Notes under the pieces: generated by a model
The model's input: the letters and a program-made list of their open reading frames with translations, nothing else
The model's database searches: none
What the model was told of the DNA's origin: nothing
Shown: in pieces, positions 37,743-54,912 of the stretch
Numbering within the stretch: the stretch's first letter is position 1
Layout: every line of letters begins with the position of its first letter
Translations under genes and position numbers: made by a program
NCBI GenBank assembly: GCA_022829145.1
Contig: CM040758.1
Location: forward strand, 17,805,075-17,869,074
Direction: 5' to 3'
Length of the DNA stretch: 64,000 nucleotides
From: Albula goreensis
Taxonomy: Eukaryota; Chordata; Actinopteri; Albuliformes; Albulidae

Positions 37743-39297
37743 GTAGAACTGTAGAAACCCAAGGTGAGTGACAGTCTATGGGTTGTCATTTCCCACAATG
37801 TTAAAAGATGTATTTAGTCCGCTGTTTTACTCTGTGAATGGCCTATGTTCTGTTCTGAATAGTTGCAAGCTGTCTGTAAATGATAGATTCTTACAGTAGC
37901 AAGTCAATCACAGTGTCTGACTGCCTATGAAAGGCACTTTGCATACTCAGTGCAGGCAGGCTTTTTTTGAATTCTGAAAGGCTTATATTTGTGATGAAAG
38001 GCCCGGTTGCTGGCAAGCTTAGAGACTTGTCTCGTTTCTCCTTGGGCCGTCACTCCCTCGAGTCCCTTCACTCATTCAGTCGGAGATGTAGCAGATGTTC
38101 CAGCTCAACAAGGGTTGTAGGATGGTGAAAAAAATACTGTCACTTTTACTTTCTACTGTATCATTATCGTTCAACAAAAAGCATCTGATTGGCTATTGAA
38201 TTTGATTTGAAGTCATGGACACATGTAGGAGAGACCCAGGGGAGGTGTTAGTTTCTGACCCACTGGGTCTTGAACAGATTAGCATGGATCAGTGCAGTCC
38301 AGTCCACTCCTGGTCCTGCAGAACCAAAGGCATTCAAAGACTTCTAAGTTAATCTAAGATAACAGTGTGCTGACACCTGCAACCGCAGACAACTAAGCTG
38401 AACACAGTACTTCTCCAGTGCAATCAGGAAGCCCAGCCCCACCAGCCAAACTCTACCCCTGGGTTTTTCTAATGGACTTTTGGTTTGTTTTGTATTTAGT
38501 TGTTGAGCACAAATTTTTAAACCACAGTAAATCAGCATTTGTGTTTAATTTGGACTTTCAAATGAGCTGAATGGTACATTTTTTCTTAACAAAATGTGGA
38601 GAATTATTTCCTGGTCACTGAACTTACACACAGCATTTATTGATTGAATCCTGACCATCTTTTTTGGAACTTGACATCTCTTTTAAACATAGTTTACCTC
38701 AGAACACACAATATCTTATTACACATTACTGGCATGATTTTCATTCAGATAAACAGATGCTATTTCAAACTCACGTAATTAGCATTTTTAAGTATTTCAA
38801 GGTAAAATGTCCCTTCTGGAGTGGTTATATAATTATGGAAAAGGTTTGACATGTAATTAAATGCAGATAGCTACTTCCTTTCTTTTGTTTTGAGACTGTG
38901 AGATTATCATGGATGTCTTACCAATAGTGTGAGGAACATGCAGAGACTCATTTGTAGCAATTAAAAGAAATAACCAGGCATTGATGCCCACTTGGAGCTG
39001 CAGGTGTTTTTTTATTATTGTTGTTAATTACTGAGAGATGGGATGGAGGTGACAGTACAAAGAAGAGGCCTTGTGCCCTTTCATTAGCATTCATGATATG
39101 GCTCTAATTGTTAATCCGCCCTAATGATTACTGCAATCCCTGCTTTGAAATGAGTACCAATTACAGTCTGAAGAGTGACTGTGTATGTTTGGGGTGGGCT
39201 GCAAAGCAGAGCTCCTCCAGCAAAGCAGTGCTTCCACCAGTCAAACTTTCTACCTTTCTCTGCCATCCACAACAGGTATCAGTGTGTGACTCTGATC

Positions 39298-39330
39298 CAG
39301 GATGTGCCACAAAGGGTGTGGCACATCCTG
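39298..39330. repeat. Perfect 14-bp hairpin in tusc3 intron 3
   Basis: CAGGATGTGCCACA (39298-39311) and TGTGGCACATCCTG (39317-39330) are exact reverse complements around the 5-base loop AAGGG. It lies about 210 bp upstream of exon 4. It is too short for a typical microRNA precursor and lacks the downstream T run of a pol III or bacterial-type terminator. Confidence 0.85.
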
Positions 39331-39382
39331 TGTTTTGGTTAAGGGAATGGTTGAGATTCCCAAAACCTCATGGTGGGTGTAG

Positions 39383-41890
<2,508 letters not shown>

Positions 41891-43304
41891 TGATTTCCTT
41901 TCTTTCTTTTCTTTGTCTCTCGTTTGCTCTTTAGTCATCCATCTTTCCTGTGGGTAACCTCCAGGTTTTAAGCAGGAGGGGTTGATTCTGTCTTTAATCT
42001 GTCCTTCTTGCTCATCAGGATTACACTTGCAATGTGGTTTTGAAAATGTTTAGAGGACAAGCAAATGATTGGAAAAGAATACAGTTTATCTGAATTAAAT
42101 ATTTGAAACTGGTCTGAATTGCTTAGTGTAGGGGGGGCGATAAAACACAGAAATGGCTCAGTGTTAAGGGAGAGGATCAGCAGTTCAACTTGCTTCCCCG
42201 GAATATTCATCCTTATACCCACCATGGTCAATAAAACGATAAATCTTAATCAAATTAACATGGTTTTTTCCCTCTTTTTTGTAATGAATGCTAAATAAAT
42301 AAGGGGGATAAAGAGACTGTCAGTGAATAATCCATCCCTGTCCTCTTGGACACCCCTTGGTCACACATTCTGTCTCTCTCTCCGAAAACAAGTCCTGCGT
42401 CCCTGCCGGCTGTGCACCCCGTGACTGAAGGCTCTTGACTTTCTGCTGAGTGATTGCAGGCTTTTTACTTAATGTCCCCTTCCCCTCCAGCTGAACCAGC
42501 TGTACAGCTCTAATGACTCATTCAGCTGCTTTTCGCTCAACACCTCCCTGTGGAAAAAAAAACCCAGCACTGGAATGCAATTCTATCTCAAACATCCAGT
42601 GAGGCTTCATTTTTACGTATGCCTGCAATGGAGATGGGGAGAAAGAGGCAGATTTGGAGAGGGCAGAGAATATGAGAATATGATCGATTTTGTTGTGTGC
42701 CATTAAGCCTGTGTCTTAATTTGTCTTATTGGTAACAGGATAACAAAAACCTGAGCCCATGCACCTAATTCACATAATTATGACAATTCCATACAATAAT
42801 TTTATCATTTAATTATATTTCTTTTTTTTTAAGTTCCTGGTGTTATTTGCAGACCTAATGATGTTGGATGCACTTCACTAGTGGAAATGCACTGGAGCTC
42901 AGTACAGGGGTTGGCTCCATGCGTTGTCCCTCCCGACAGATTAGGATAACAGTGGCCGATAAATCACAGCTCAAGGATGAGCTGTCGGGCAATTAATCAC
43001 TCCCATTAATAATTCATGGCAGCTGTAGTTTGGCGCCTTGATAAACGGAAGCTCAGAGCTGTGTCTGTTGACTCACCATTTGTGACAAGGAGCACTTACC
43101 CATTCTCACAAATTTCCACATATTCTGAGAGTCCGTACCTTGTTGGGGAACCAGTGACGCAGGCCTAACCTGTTCAAAATACGTTTTTTTCTCACGGTGG
43201 ATAACATTATTTTGCTATGATAGATTTGCATGGTAGATGGACTTGAGTGACATGTAACCCTGGTCTGATTTTTGGCTTTATTTGCTTCACAGCAGACTTT
43301 TTAA

Positions 43305-43480
43305 ATGCATTCATTTATTCAGCATAATATCCAGTTGTACAGTTGCATGATATACGTATTGAAGTCATTCAGGTTAAGTACCATGCCCAAGGCATCCATA
43401 GCAGAGTCACACCTGGGATTTGACTCTGCAACCTGAAGTCCAGTTCCATAACTTTTATGTAATGCTGCTGCCCGAGACAT
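43305..43480 (-). mobile_element. tRNA-derived SINE, degraded
   Basis: CAGGTTAAGTACCATGCCCAAGG, then CAGAGTCACACCTGGGATTTG, then ACTCTGCAACCTGAAGTCCAG. On the minus strand this gives a decayed B-box region (GGTTGCAGAGTCAAATCCC) followed by the body. It has the same block order as the copy at 8650-8855. Confidence 0.65.
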
Positions 43481-44794
43481 GGCAAGAGACCAAATACTAC
43501 CAACAGTATTTCCAATGCAAATGTTTTCATGGACTTCCCAGGGAAATTTTCAAAGTTTTTTAAGGACAGAAAAGATCAGGTTCTCTATGATTTAAATGTT
43601 GTATCTTGTCATTGATTGTATTGCAATACATCATTATAGCCTGGGGCAATGTGAGACCAGCCTGCAGCGATGCTGAGTGGCTGCCTTATACAATACAAAA
43701 AGGCAAGCAAAGTTTAAGGTGACATGACCATTCTCCCAAAATTGACTTGTGAAACACCTCTCCTCCACCGACTATTTTCTTTAAGAAAAGAAGCCGGTTA
43801 AGCATCAGGTATCAGACTGAAAACGGTCACATTCACCTTTATTCTCAAATCCGTATGGATTTTTTCTTCTTTTGAGAACTCAAAACATACTTTAAGCTCC
43901 AAATGGGTAATGTTAAATATTCATTGGGAGTAATTCTCTTTCTCAGAACAACAATAGGTTTCCCTGAAGGCAGCAATCCACACACAGCACTGATGGGAGA
44001 GGAAAATTAAATAGATCTTCAATTTGTACATTCCACCATAAATCACAGAGTAACAGCTAAAAGAATGGGAGAGAAAAAGAGGATGCCAAATAAATAAAGA
44101 TGAGAAAAGTATCATGGGGCGACAATTAAGATGGCAGTGGGAATCTCTAATGCATAATAGATTGTTAAACACAAAGTGATGTGATTTGTTTACAGCCTGA
44201 GATTTGGTTGGGGCCTGGCAGTGGAGGTGGGGTTGGGGTTGGGAGGGGGCTCATAAGCTGTGCTGGGGCAGGGGGTCACATCTGGCCCAGAACTTTCTGC
44301 CATTGTGGAGCTGTGGTGAATTGTATGGTGGGAGAGGGGTTAATGTTTGAAACAAAACCAAGGCCCTTATGAATTATGCAGGTGCCAGCATTGATCTTCC
44401 AAGACATAAACAAACCGCTGACAATATCCCTGGATCCGGGACTCAAGGCAACCAGCATTTGTACCGGAGACAGGATTTTTATTTTTTACTGATATACGGT
44501 TTTTGTAAATTTTTTGTTATGTAGTCAGTAGGGAAAATGTCCAGACTCATTGTTCAGTGGAGTACAGTGCACAAAGAAAAAGAAATGTTAGCCACACGAG
44601 TCTGAAGTTGAAAAAGTTACCTTGACACTCTTCTTTAAGGTGGACTATTTAAAGCGAATACAGCACTGCAATAATGCTGCACAGCAGTAAAGTTTATTTG
44701 CATGTTTCTATATCGGGGGCAGACTCATACTGTTTGTGCATGCTGATGAATTCTTATTGGACTAATTTAAGGTAACACTCCCCCTGCCAGGATA

Positions 44795-44875
44795 AAGAAG
44801 CAGTGTTGTCACTGCAGTTCAAACTCATGACCTTCAGGTGCAGCTTGTCTCTCTCCTCCACTGCAGGCACCATCC
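44795..44875 (-). mobile_element. Possible tRNA-derived SINE fragment
   Basis: AGTGTTGTCACTGCAGTTCA followed by AACTCATGACCTTCAGGT resembles the tRNA-like end of the SINE family (usually gattgaacctgcaaccttcaggt). It is short and diverged. Confidence 0.35.
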
Positions 44876-47800
44876 TGCTTTGTAAGAGGGATTCATATGT
44901 GGGCCTTTGAAGGCCTGGCTGATTAACTGAGATAATAAACAATAACATAAATGAGGCTGATGTGTGTTACATAGCAAGGATGAGATCATGTCTTAAATGC
45001 ATATAGGGAAAATAATATGTAGGCCTCTTTTTGCATTTGATGGTTTTTTTTTTTTTGGAACGGTAATGATTATTTCAGTATCCATCTAGTCATTTACTCA
45101 CCATGTGTTGTAATCTGGAGAATTTTAACCCAATGTTCAAAACTCACTGAACCTGAAAAATGAATGAACTTGTTTAATGTGCAGAAGAGCAACAATATAC
45201 AAGTGATCACAGAAGAGTATTATTAAAATAATGCCTAGTAGTTAGTTAAAGCTAGTACTGCCCTCTCCTTGGTGACTTAATTTCTTTGTCCGGATAGCCT
45301 CATGCAGTGGGAGATGTCCCTTTCAGAAAACATACCAAGACATTTCATTCTGTACAGCTGAGGGAGAGGGTAATTTGAAGTTATTTCAGGCCTACATTAG
45401 ACAAATCAGACTTTTTACAGAGAGGCTTAGATAGGCTATTCAGTGGTTCAGCAACTGTTGGATCTTTTTTTCTTTTCTTCAAAATAGTCTGAGTAAATCT
45501 TGTGCTCTTGTGCAAAGCAGTGTTAACGGCTTTATTTGGCCCGTATAAATTTTGCATTTAATTTTGTAGTGCTGCTCATGTAGCGAGAAATAAGATGTTA
45601 TGTTAAAATGGACAGGAGTCACAAAGCTGGAATGGTTATCTTTCTGCAGCACTGAGGAAAAGTCACTGTTAAAGGAACACTTTGGAAAATATTCAACATG
45701 AAAAGAGGGCTGCGTGTTGCAGTGGAGTATTTCCCAGTCGGCAGTTATGCCTGTGCATCCGTGTGTGAAATTAAAAAAAAAAAAAACAACCTTGATTTCT
45801 GAACTAAATGCAACATTTGCATGAAATTATATTTTCTTTGCCCCCTGTCCAACCCCCCTCCCCCCACCCCATCTCCCCTTCATCCGAGTGAAAAGGGCTA
45901 CAGCCACAGTCTGTTTTTCCACAACAGCAGAATAAAGTCGTTTTTATAACTTTAAAAGGTGGCAGAGCCAGGGAAACCAGGGACATGATTGTTCCGGTCC
46001 ATAATAAAATGTTGTGTTTTTCTTCTTTGACAAAAATAACAAACAAGTGCAACTTTCAATCCATCTTTTTTGGAGATGAATGTTTCTGTTTAATATTAAT
46101 AAATCATATTTTCCATATTATGTCACTCATTTCTGCCCTTTTCTCTTACAAATACTTAAGGTGTGCATTCCAAACAAGAAAATATTTCTATATGATTTCA
46201 AAAGTATAAAAAATCAAGTCCACATCAAAGTTAAAACAGCCAAAAGAGAGGCCTAAATACAAATACATTAAAAAGGGAATAAAATCAAACTCTTTAATTG
46301 GGACAGTGGGCAGTAATTGATGTAATCAGCTACTTGGCCTGAGACATATTTAGACAAAGATGAAAGACTATGCTGGAATGCATTTCAAAAGCATCTTTGA
46401 GGATAAGAAAAAAGGAAACCCACAGTATTTGTGACTCCCTCATCGTCACCATGGTAACCTCGGTTGAGTGTACTCCCATATACTGGTCTTAGTTCAGGCT
46501 TCAAGCCACCATTTATGGACAGAACTCAGCATCTAACACCAAGCGAAGTGCTGTAATTTCAAACCGAGGTCACCAAGATGACACGGGAAATTACTGCTCA
46601 TGACAGACGTCAGATTTGATCCATGTCCCCTCAAATGAGGGGCACTGCTGGTGACAAGGCGAGGTCCAGGCCGCACTGTCCTGTCCTCTCTGCAGCCAGG
46701 ATAATGGGCATTACATAAATGCACAGACTGTTTTTATGAGACTTATAACTTAGTATTTCTCCACAGTTAGGAATCAGAAATATTGGAATTACCTCTATGT
46801 TATCAGCACTTGCAAGTCAGAATTCCACCAGACAAAGTACATGCACTTCTCCCTCAAGCTTAGTCACAAATAGTCACTGAGCCAATGACTATTTCACACC
46901 CGACAGCCAGCACTGCAGGAGTGAGCTAGAAAGAATGGAAGAGATTCTCATCTTTCACTGACATCTGGTAGCCTGTAAGCACCTGGCTTACTGCTGGGAT
47001 GGACAGTCTGCGGCAGTAACCCGAGGAACTCCCAGCTGACTTAAACCCTCCCTAACCCAACCCTGTATGACTGTCAGTCACCATCCACCGATGACATAGT
47101 CAAGGCTAAGGCTCAAATATGAGGCTGCAGGTCCCAGGCTGTGCTCAGTCATGATGAGTCTCTACTCTCTGACTGCAGACCCATTTATTTATTTATGAAG
47201 AGCTTATTGCTTATGGAATACCTGCACCTGCATACTGTATGATTCTGGAGGGTGATAATTACTATCAGCTGAATGGCTTGTAGTGCAGTCTTGCACTTCA
47301 TTAGGCCTCTGCAAAATCAACTAGTATAATTTATCTCTTCTACATATCAGTTACATCATCTGCCCCAAACACATTGTATAATTTATCCCTGGAGATTTCA
47401 TCATGTTTCCCATGTGATAAAAAGCTGATGTCAATGTAGAAACCCAGTGAAGTGGAATGAGAAAGTGATCATCTCCCGTGATAGATGTGTTTGATAGAAC
47501 CAGCGCCGATAGTCTGATTCACTCATCATACGTGTGCCCTGAACAGCCAGAGACTACTGTGCTAACTCTGTGTTGCCATGATAAGCAGTCCAATTACCAT
47601 TATCCTGAAATATGAACATCCTGCCGAATATGCTCTTGTTCCTGTAATCAGAGCCTCTATAATGCTATCACTGGACTCTTTGAGAAGGTACTGGATTGGC
47701 CCTCTACAGAGATGCACTCTCCAGTCTTCAAGTCATAAATGCATGATTGGGGAAGACATACTTCACAGCCATCTTATCTCGCTCTTCAATTTGTTACACC

Positions 47801-50045
47801 TGCAGAGAAAATCACTACTCTGTGTCCTCCGTTCACAATGTACTTACTGTCCTTGACACAGAGTGTAATAACAGTTTTTGTTTTCATGCCAGCAACTCAT
47901 GCCATCTGTGAGAGAAAAAATACAATGCAAACTTAAGAGGCAAGACATCTGCATATACATTTTCGGAGAGAGGTGTTTTAGAATATATAATCAGTTATTA
48001 GCATGTGATATCGGAGATGGAAATTAGTATCAATACTGATAATGAACTTTAACATGATGAAAATTTAACACCATGCCTGTTAGTCTGAAAGCCTTTAAAA
48101 TACAAAACAGCAATTGTTCTATTATTATATTTGTAGAAGTAGTAACAGTAGTACTATCTTTAAATGGTTAACAGTCTTTGTGCCAATATGTTTAGCACAA
48201 GGAGTTGAAAACCCTCCATCTGGAAATTGCAGTTTTCTCTGTTCCTGTGTTTTCTATTTAGATCACAAATGCTGACACAGAGGTAGACACTCTTACATGA
48301 ACTGGTGTTTTAAGGTGTTTGATACAATGTAGATTCTACCTTTCAAATGCCACAGTATCACACCTGGTGACAAGAATATTTGAATAGCTGAGCACTTAAA
48401 AGGAACTTAGAAAAAAATGGCTACAAGTTTAAATTAGACATTTTACTTTGTATTTCACAAAAAACCAGGGCAGCAGAACAATCAATGTTCCTTTTCCTCC
48501 CCAGAGTTTAGCTTTAAATTGATTGTGAATGGCACTCACAGTTTCCAGCTGGTGAGTACATTTTTGGCCTTTCCTCATCCTGGTTAGTTCTGTTTGCATT
48601 TCCAATGCTGTGTTATTTATTTAGTATCATAGCATGGTTTCATGTTCCACCACGTGCTCATTGTAAATGAGAATCCACTCCAATACTGACCTACATGATA
48701 CACCACAATTATGAGTTAAATAAGCTCTCAAATGTTTTTGTGTGCCCTTTTGAAATATTGAATGTTTTGGGCAAGGTTGTGAGGAAGTAATAACACATTT
48801 GTCAGAATGATAACTTCCTTCATACATTGTCTTTCATGTCGAATAGCTCTTTACAGTGAGGGGGGAAGATCACCTCATTCCCCGATAGTATGTAGCACCT
48901 AGCTTTATAATGCAGGGCAGCCATTTTGTGCCAGAAATCTCACACTCAGCTGTCCTGCAGGAGGAGGGAAGTACTTGCTAATCACTCTTGGGGATGATTA
49001 GACGGTCAGCTTTTAGAGGGGCTTTGATAGGTGACATGGGATCTTCAATGACTACCATGACTCAAGATTATTGAGTGCCTAATCCTGAGATGTCTATGAG
49101 CTAAATTATGGCTAACCTTTGTTATACATGCATCAGTCTCAAATCACCCAAGCCAAACCCTGCTCAGCCGAAACCATTAGGGAGCCAACAGGAAGGAGAA
49201 AGCCACAGGGTGGTACAGCTGCTATATTATAAACCTTATGGAAGATTATTGCTAAACCGATTTGCATTTTGACTTAATTGTCAATGACAAAAGGAAACAA
49301 CTTTTTTACTTTATAATTTTGTTTAGCTGTGTTCATGATACCCTACAAATCCTAATTACAAATATTTTGGTCTTTGCATGAGGGGATTTGCTCTGCAGTC
49401 CATATTAACTAAATTGAGCCTTGAACTGAGCCGTTAAATAAATGCACACTTCAGGCAAAGATTTTCAGGACTTTTTCCAGGGTCATTATTCCTGAATCAA
49501 GGGACAAAGACGATTAGAAATGAATCTCTTTTAGCAAATGGGTCATTTAATTACAGTGGAATGGGCAAAGTGCAGTGAGAACAATATTGTGAAAACAAAC
49601 AGTGGAATGATGGCCATTTAAATGTTAATTAATTGCACTTGTGTAAACAGACAATTTTATGAAAATAACCAGCAAACATTTGACTTAGGTTGGTCACTGA
49701 GCATGTAGTTTTAAGGGATAGTTTGCAATTGAAGTTTACCCTTGTTCAAGCTTACCTGATTGAACTTTGAGACTCAAGTAGAGACTATAATAGTTACAGT
49801 ATGAGAATGATTCCCAACGGAAGACTCTCGACTGATGTTGCAATTGTGCATCAGTTCAATGAATCACTTTCCACTGGTTACATTTCTTCACACTGGAATC
49901 CTTGCTACCTCTGAACATAGTAGTTACATTTAAGTTACATTATTTAATTTCATATTGTTATACTATGAGATAATATGCCTTTTTCTGGTTTACACACCCC
50001 TAGTAATACTGGAATACTTTGGACTATTACATGTTTCTATGTACT

Positions 50046-50073
50046 TAATAACTACTTAGTAATAACTACTTAA
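50046..50073. repeat. 14-bp tandem duplication
   Basis: TAATAACTACTTAG at 50046-50059 is followed by TAATAACTACTTAA at 50060-50073, in tusc3 intron 6. Confidence 0.8.
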
Positions 50074-50369
50074 CCCTGGTGCTTTGACATCAACTCAGAC
50101 ATGCTTCCATGTACTAGTGTGAAAAATAGCCACTATGTTGTAGCAGTGGGTATTGCTTAATGTGAAAAAACCAGATTGTTGAGGTGAGTGTTGCTCAGTG
50201 ATAGGTGACAGTGACTTTTTAGCTGAATGGATACAAGTGTACAAATATGGGTGAGGCATTTGATTTAAAAAAAAAAAAACATCTGGGTCCTGATAGCTGA
50301 TGCCATTTTATTTTTGAGTGAGATGTGTCCAGTCTGGGTGGAAAGCACAGAATTATGGAGACAGGCCTC

Positions 50370-50545
50370 TAATCAGGCAGCTGAAATCTGATTCTCAGGT
50401 GGGGGCCCAGGGCTATGGTGCCCCTGAGCAGTGCAGTTAACCGGAACTGTTTCTTAGAGAATATGCAGCTATGTAAATGGATTACATGTAAGCCATGCAA
50501 GCTGCTCTGGTCTAGGCCGTCTGCCAGGCAGATCAAATAAATAAG
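50370..50545 (+). mobile_element. tRNA-derived SINE, body and LINE-like tail
   Basis: CCCCTGAGCAGTGCAGTTAAC (usual fish form: ccctgagcaaggcacttaac), then GTAAATGGATTACATGTAAG, then AAGCTGCTCTGGTCTAGGCC and GTCTGCCAGGCAGATCAAAT. The last part is the widespread tail (usually agttgctctggataagagcgtctgccaaatg), ending in an AATAAATAA-type simple repeat at 50536-50545. The tRNA head is decayed. Confidence 0.7.
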
Positions 50546-51489
50546 GCTCACGCGCTTGGACAAGCATGCCGCCATTACAGGGCTGCCGATTCTCCTCGCT
50601 TTAATTTTCGGATTTGGGAACCACTCCTCCACGTCACGTGTTCGGTTTTACTCAAGGCGGGTTATCTCATGCGTCTCAGGAGGAGTGAGGCGCTGGCGCA
50701 CGCCTGAGGGCATACGATAAAAAACCTAAAGATTTTAGTTCCGGTGGGCCCTGTGGCCGTCTGGCATCTGCCCCGCTTTACATCAGTAGCCCACTCATGC
50801 CAAAAACAGCGGGGTAGATGAGAAGCCATCCAGGCTATTTTGCTACATGATGGACAGAAACATGCCGCAGCCCTGTGCTTCATAACCACTTTATCATGGG
50901 GGAATTCAAAGGGAGACGGAATGTAACAGTCTGATTTAATGCAAGCTGGTCAGCAAGGGAAGAGGCGCACAGAGATGCTGTTTGTTCAGAGAATCCTGTC
51001 TACCTGGATCTCCTTACATACCCCAAACTGAATGTGTGTGTCCTTGCGGTATGCTAAACTTGTTTATATGCCCCCAGACACCGCATCTCACTTGGGAGAG
51101 TATGAAACTGGAGCAGGTTGTTTATCAGTGTGTTATGCCATGAGCCTAGAAGAGCTAGATGCCCAACAGCATTCTCACTGAATAAAATGTACTCCCATGT
51201 TATCTGCTGCTCTCCACTGAACACACAGAGAGAGCATAACAACCCATGGATTCTACAATGCTGGCTACATAATAATTGTTAATACATGCGAAAGGATTGG
51301 TAAAGAAAGGAGCACCATAAAGCAATTCAGTTATGCCAAGTACACATGACAACAACAGGACAATGTTAGTATGGCCAATATACATAATTACTCAATTACA
51401 GAATGGAGATCCTTTGCTAATGATCACCACTATTTCAGTCATGTCATATAGTTGAATAGGTCAAATGTTTAAACGTTTTATACCATATT

Positions 51490-51494
<5 letters not shown>

Positions 51495-51550
<56 letters not shown>
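51495..51550. repeat. (TG)13(AG)n compound microsatellite
   Basis: A perfect TG run at 51495-51520 passes directly into an AG run with one interruption. Confidence 0.95.
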
Positions 51551-51553
<3 letters not shown>

Positions 51554-54500
51554 CACATGGTATTGTTTTTACTCCAAACATTGAACAAGCAACACAGCTG
51601 TCAATGCTACAACCTTAACACCTGAATAGATGTGCAGCTGTGTCAAATAGAATAAGCAATGGTCTCCAATAAATGCCTGTCTCTAATTTGCACCTGATGC
51701 ATTTGGTTGTGGATGCAAATAAATGGAAGTTTACAGTGTGTGACCCAGGTTTAGGCAGTTGAGGCTACATTTTCCCCACCATCTGCTTCAGCCATTTCCC
51801 ACTCTGTCACACAGCCACTATACATGATAGGAAAGGGCCATTTTCAGCCCTGAAGCTAAAATGGTGAAGAGGCAGAAATCCAGACCTTCATTCGGTCTTT
51901 AGGCTGTTAAGAGCTACCCCCGCCGTTTCCTCCTCTCCCACCCCTTGCCACCGATTTACAGATGAAAATCATTTCTCTTATGAGCCATGAAGATTTCAGT
52001 GCTATGAAACTCAGACTAATTCAAAGTAAGTCCGGAGGGCTTAAGGTCCTCTGATCTGGGTATGGCTGTATTGAAGTTGGCCTCCTTTCATTAATAATAC
52101 AATGACAGCTCTCCTGCCACGACCATCTCAGTGGCCAGTGGATGATGCTGGGATGGTGGCTTTCGTTCACAGCGTTCCGTACACTTTAATATTTGGGATC
52201 TAGAGAATGGAGTCCCCGCATGCACACGCTTGTGTGCTAACGCCACACAAGAAAAAACTCAGAAATCCTCTTTGACTGCGTGCATGTGGTCCCTGCTCAG
52301 ATTGCCGTTATGCCGTAAATGAGTCTTAGATGAAAAGGAAGTCATTTTTGTCTCTTCATTACTTTATATAAATTTGAGAACCCTGCAGATGACAGGAAAG
52401 TTCTCTCTGTCAAACTGAAGGGCTTTACATAGTTTCTGCATTGATCAAACAAGATTTTTTAAAGTTATAGCTTCACATATTTATGCTTACACCATTCACA
52501 ACTTTTATGAGACATTAGTTACACAATGAGATTCCTCACTATTTAGCATGATTCTTCAGCACCACAAATGATGAAAGACTAGTTAACCCAATTACTCAGA
52601 GGTATAAATGCTTTTAAAATGTTGTTTTTCATTCTTAACATCCTTTTAGTGGTCTATGGGTACAAGTATATATCCACTTTAAATTTCACATAAGGATGAG
52701 GGCTACTTACACAACCCATCCTATGAAAGGCACAGAAAAGTCAGGAAACCATATGAAAGCAGGGGGAACGTACTCATGACATACAGCCACACCCCTCCCA
52801 GATCACTGGACCATTATATGCAAAGCTGATGAGCCGTGGAAGGGGACGGCACAGCTAGGACTTGGCACAAATGGCACTGCAACCTGTCCTAATCTAAACA
52901 TGCTCATTTTTTTAAAGCACCTTAATTTAGTCATTTGTAGCATTGTCAGCTGTGTAAATTGCTCATCACAACAAGTCTGAGTGAAACTGGGTGGACATTT
53001 TACTGTCCTCTGTGAGACAATTAGTGCATTATATTTGTACGAGGGGAGTGAAAACAGTCTCATTCTAATTCAGAATGTATGTGAATGCAAGGGCTTCACT
53101 GAAATTTGAAAGAAACTGTCAATTAAGGACCATTCAACACGATACAATCATACCTCAATTCAGCATGGTTTCACATGATTACCCCAAAATGTGGGGTAAA
53201 TTCCGTCACTATACCACAGGGTGCCATAATAAGTATATATAATAATGTTTTGGTGACATCATACCTGCTACATATATTCAATACAATTGTATGTTTATGA
53301 AAGCTGCAAATGCATTTCTGTATATAAACTGAAATGCTGACTATAGTTTAATGCAAGATGAATTTGTATTGATCAGAAATATATTTAAATCACGCATATT
53401 TCCATATTTCATTTAAATGTGAGAAGGGGAGGCAGGACTTTTCATGCCAACATATTACATCTAACTCTTTGCATTCATGGCAGGCATTGTAGTTATGATC
53501 ATAATGGAAAGAGATGAATGTGCGCCTGCAGACTACATGCTATTTCAACGTGAAAATCAAACTACAGAAATATTGAAAAATGCAATGCCAGGAATGTCTG
53601 GCGCTGGCAGCACTCACACTTGGAAATCTGGCACAGCGACTATTCTCCTGGCTTATCAAAACGCATCAAAACCTCAATGCTAGGTGACAAATACATCAAT
53701 TTCAGTACAGCCTCAGGCCCAGGGTTGTGAAATATGATATTAACTGTGATATTTATATTCCTGTCAACATATTACTATTTCCTTGGTTTATTTAACTTTA
53801 TTGCATTTATTTTTCACTTCCAAGAAAAATATAGGGCCCTACTGAAGTTTATAAAGCCCCCACATCATGCAAAAAGTGCTACTTTTTGTTTTTGATGGTA
53901 CATTATAAATAAAGAAGCTGTTCCAACTGTCTACATGATAAGTCACCGTCTTTCTTTATATTAGTGTTCCAATACACTCAGGCTCTACTTTACTATTAAT
54001 GATGGGATACTATCTGCCATACTGTATGACAGGTACATATTTCTTTCAGTGAAGTTGAAACAATTATTGTGTAATACAATACAATACAATTAATGAGAAA
54101 AATTCCTTTCCTACACTTTATTGTGCAAGGTATTAGAAATAATACCCACATACCCCTCATCGCACAAGAAGAAATGCATGAAATGTGTTCTCCAATTTAT
54201 CGTATGCGTACATGTACTGAGTGACATTTTCCTTTCTTCACTGGAATAATTAAAAACTGTACCCAGGTATTGCAAGTAAGTGGCCGAGCCTATCATAAGA
54301 CTATGCTTACATCATTTACTTGCGGTTTTCACTCTCACTGCTCTCTCTCTCGCCACAATTTCTGTGGGCCTTTCCATTCATCACGGTCTCTAAGCAAAGC
54401 CTTTTGACCTTTCAGGACTGAGCCATGTAAAAACACAGCGCTGGATAAAAACAATGAAGAGAATAATTTATAAAGGCCGAAGCATAGGCCCATTAGACAG

Positions 54501-54860
54501 CATGTCATCGCAGAGCGCGGAAGGGAAATAATGTCAGGGTCTTTCAAATGTTACATCATCCATCATCACAGTCCTTATTATTTAATGATGGTTTCTGTCG
54601 CTTTGCTTTCGTTTTTGGGTGGAGGTGTTCAGGTGTTTTCCCTAATGAATTTGAATTCGTTCAGAGTTGAAACTGTCCCTTCTGTATAAACATTTATTAA
54701 TAAGCATTAATAAGCTAGTGCTTTTTTATATTATAATCTGCTTAGATGTAATGAATTAAACTGAACAGAAATGTAAAAAAATACCTAAAATCTGGTTCCC
54801 TCCTGAAAACTTTTTAGATTCTTCATAGCTACTTTCACATTTTAGACCCCTGTACTGGCT

Positions 54861-54912
54861 ATTAATAATAATAGTAAGTAATAATAATAAAAGTAATAAT
54901 AAAAGTAATAAA
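54861..54912. repeat. (AAT)n-type imperfect repeat
   Basis: An interrupted AAT/AAAAGT repeat in tusc3 intron 6. Confidence 0.75.

Noticed and set aside
46533-46724. Possible SINE head or short gene near a GATTTGATCCATG stretch
   Set aside because: Only a weak B-box-like match; no body or tail of a known family follows.
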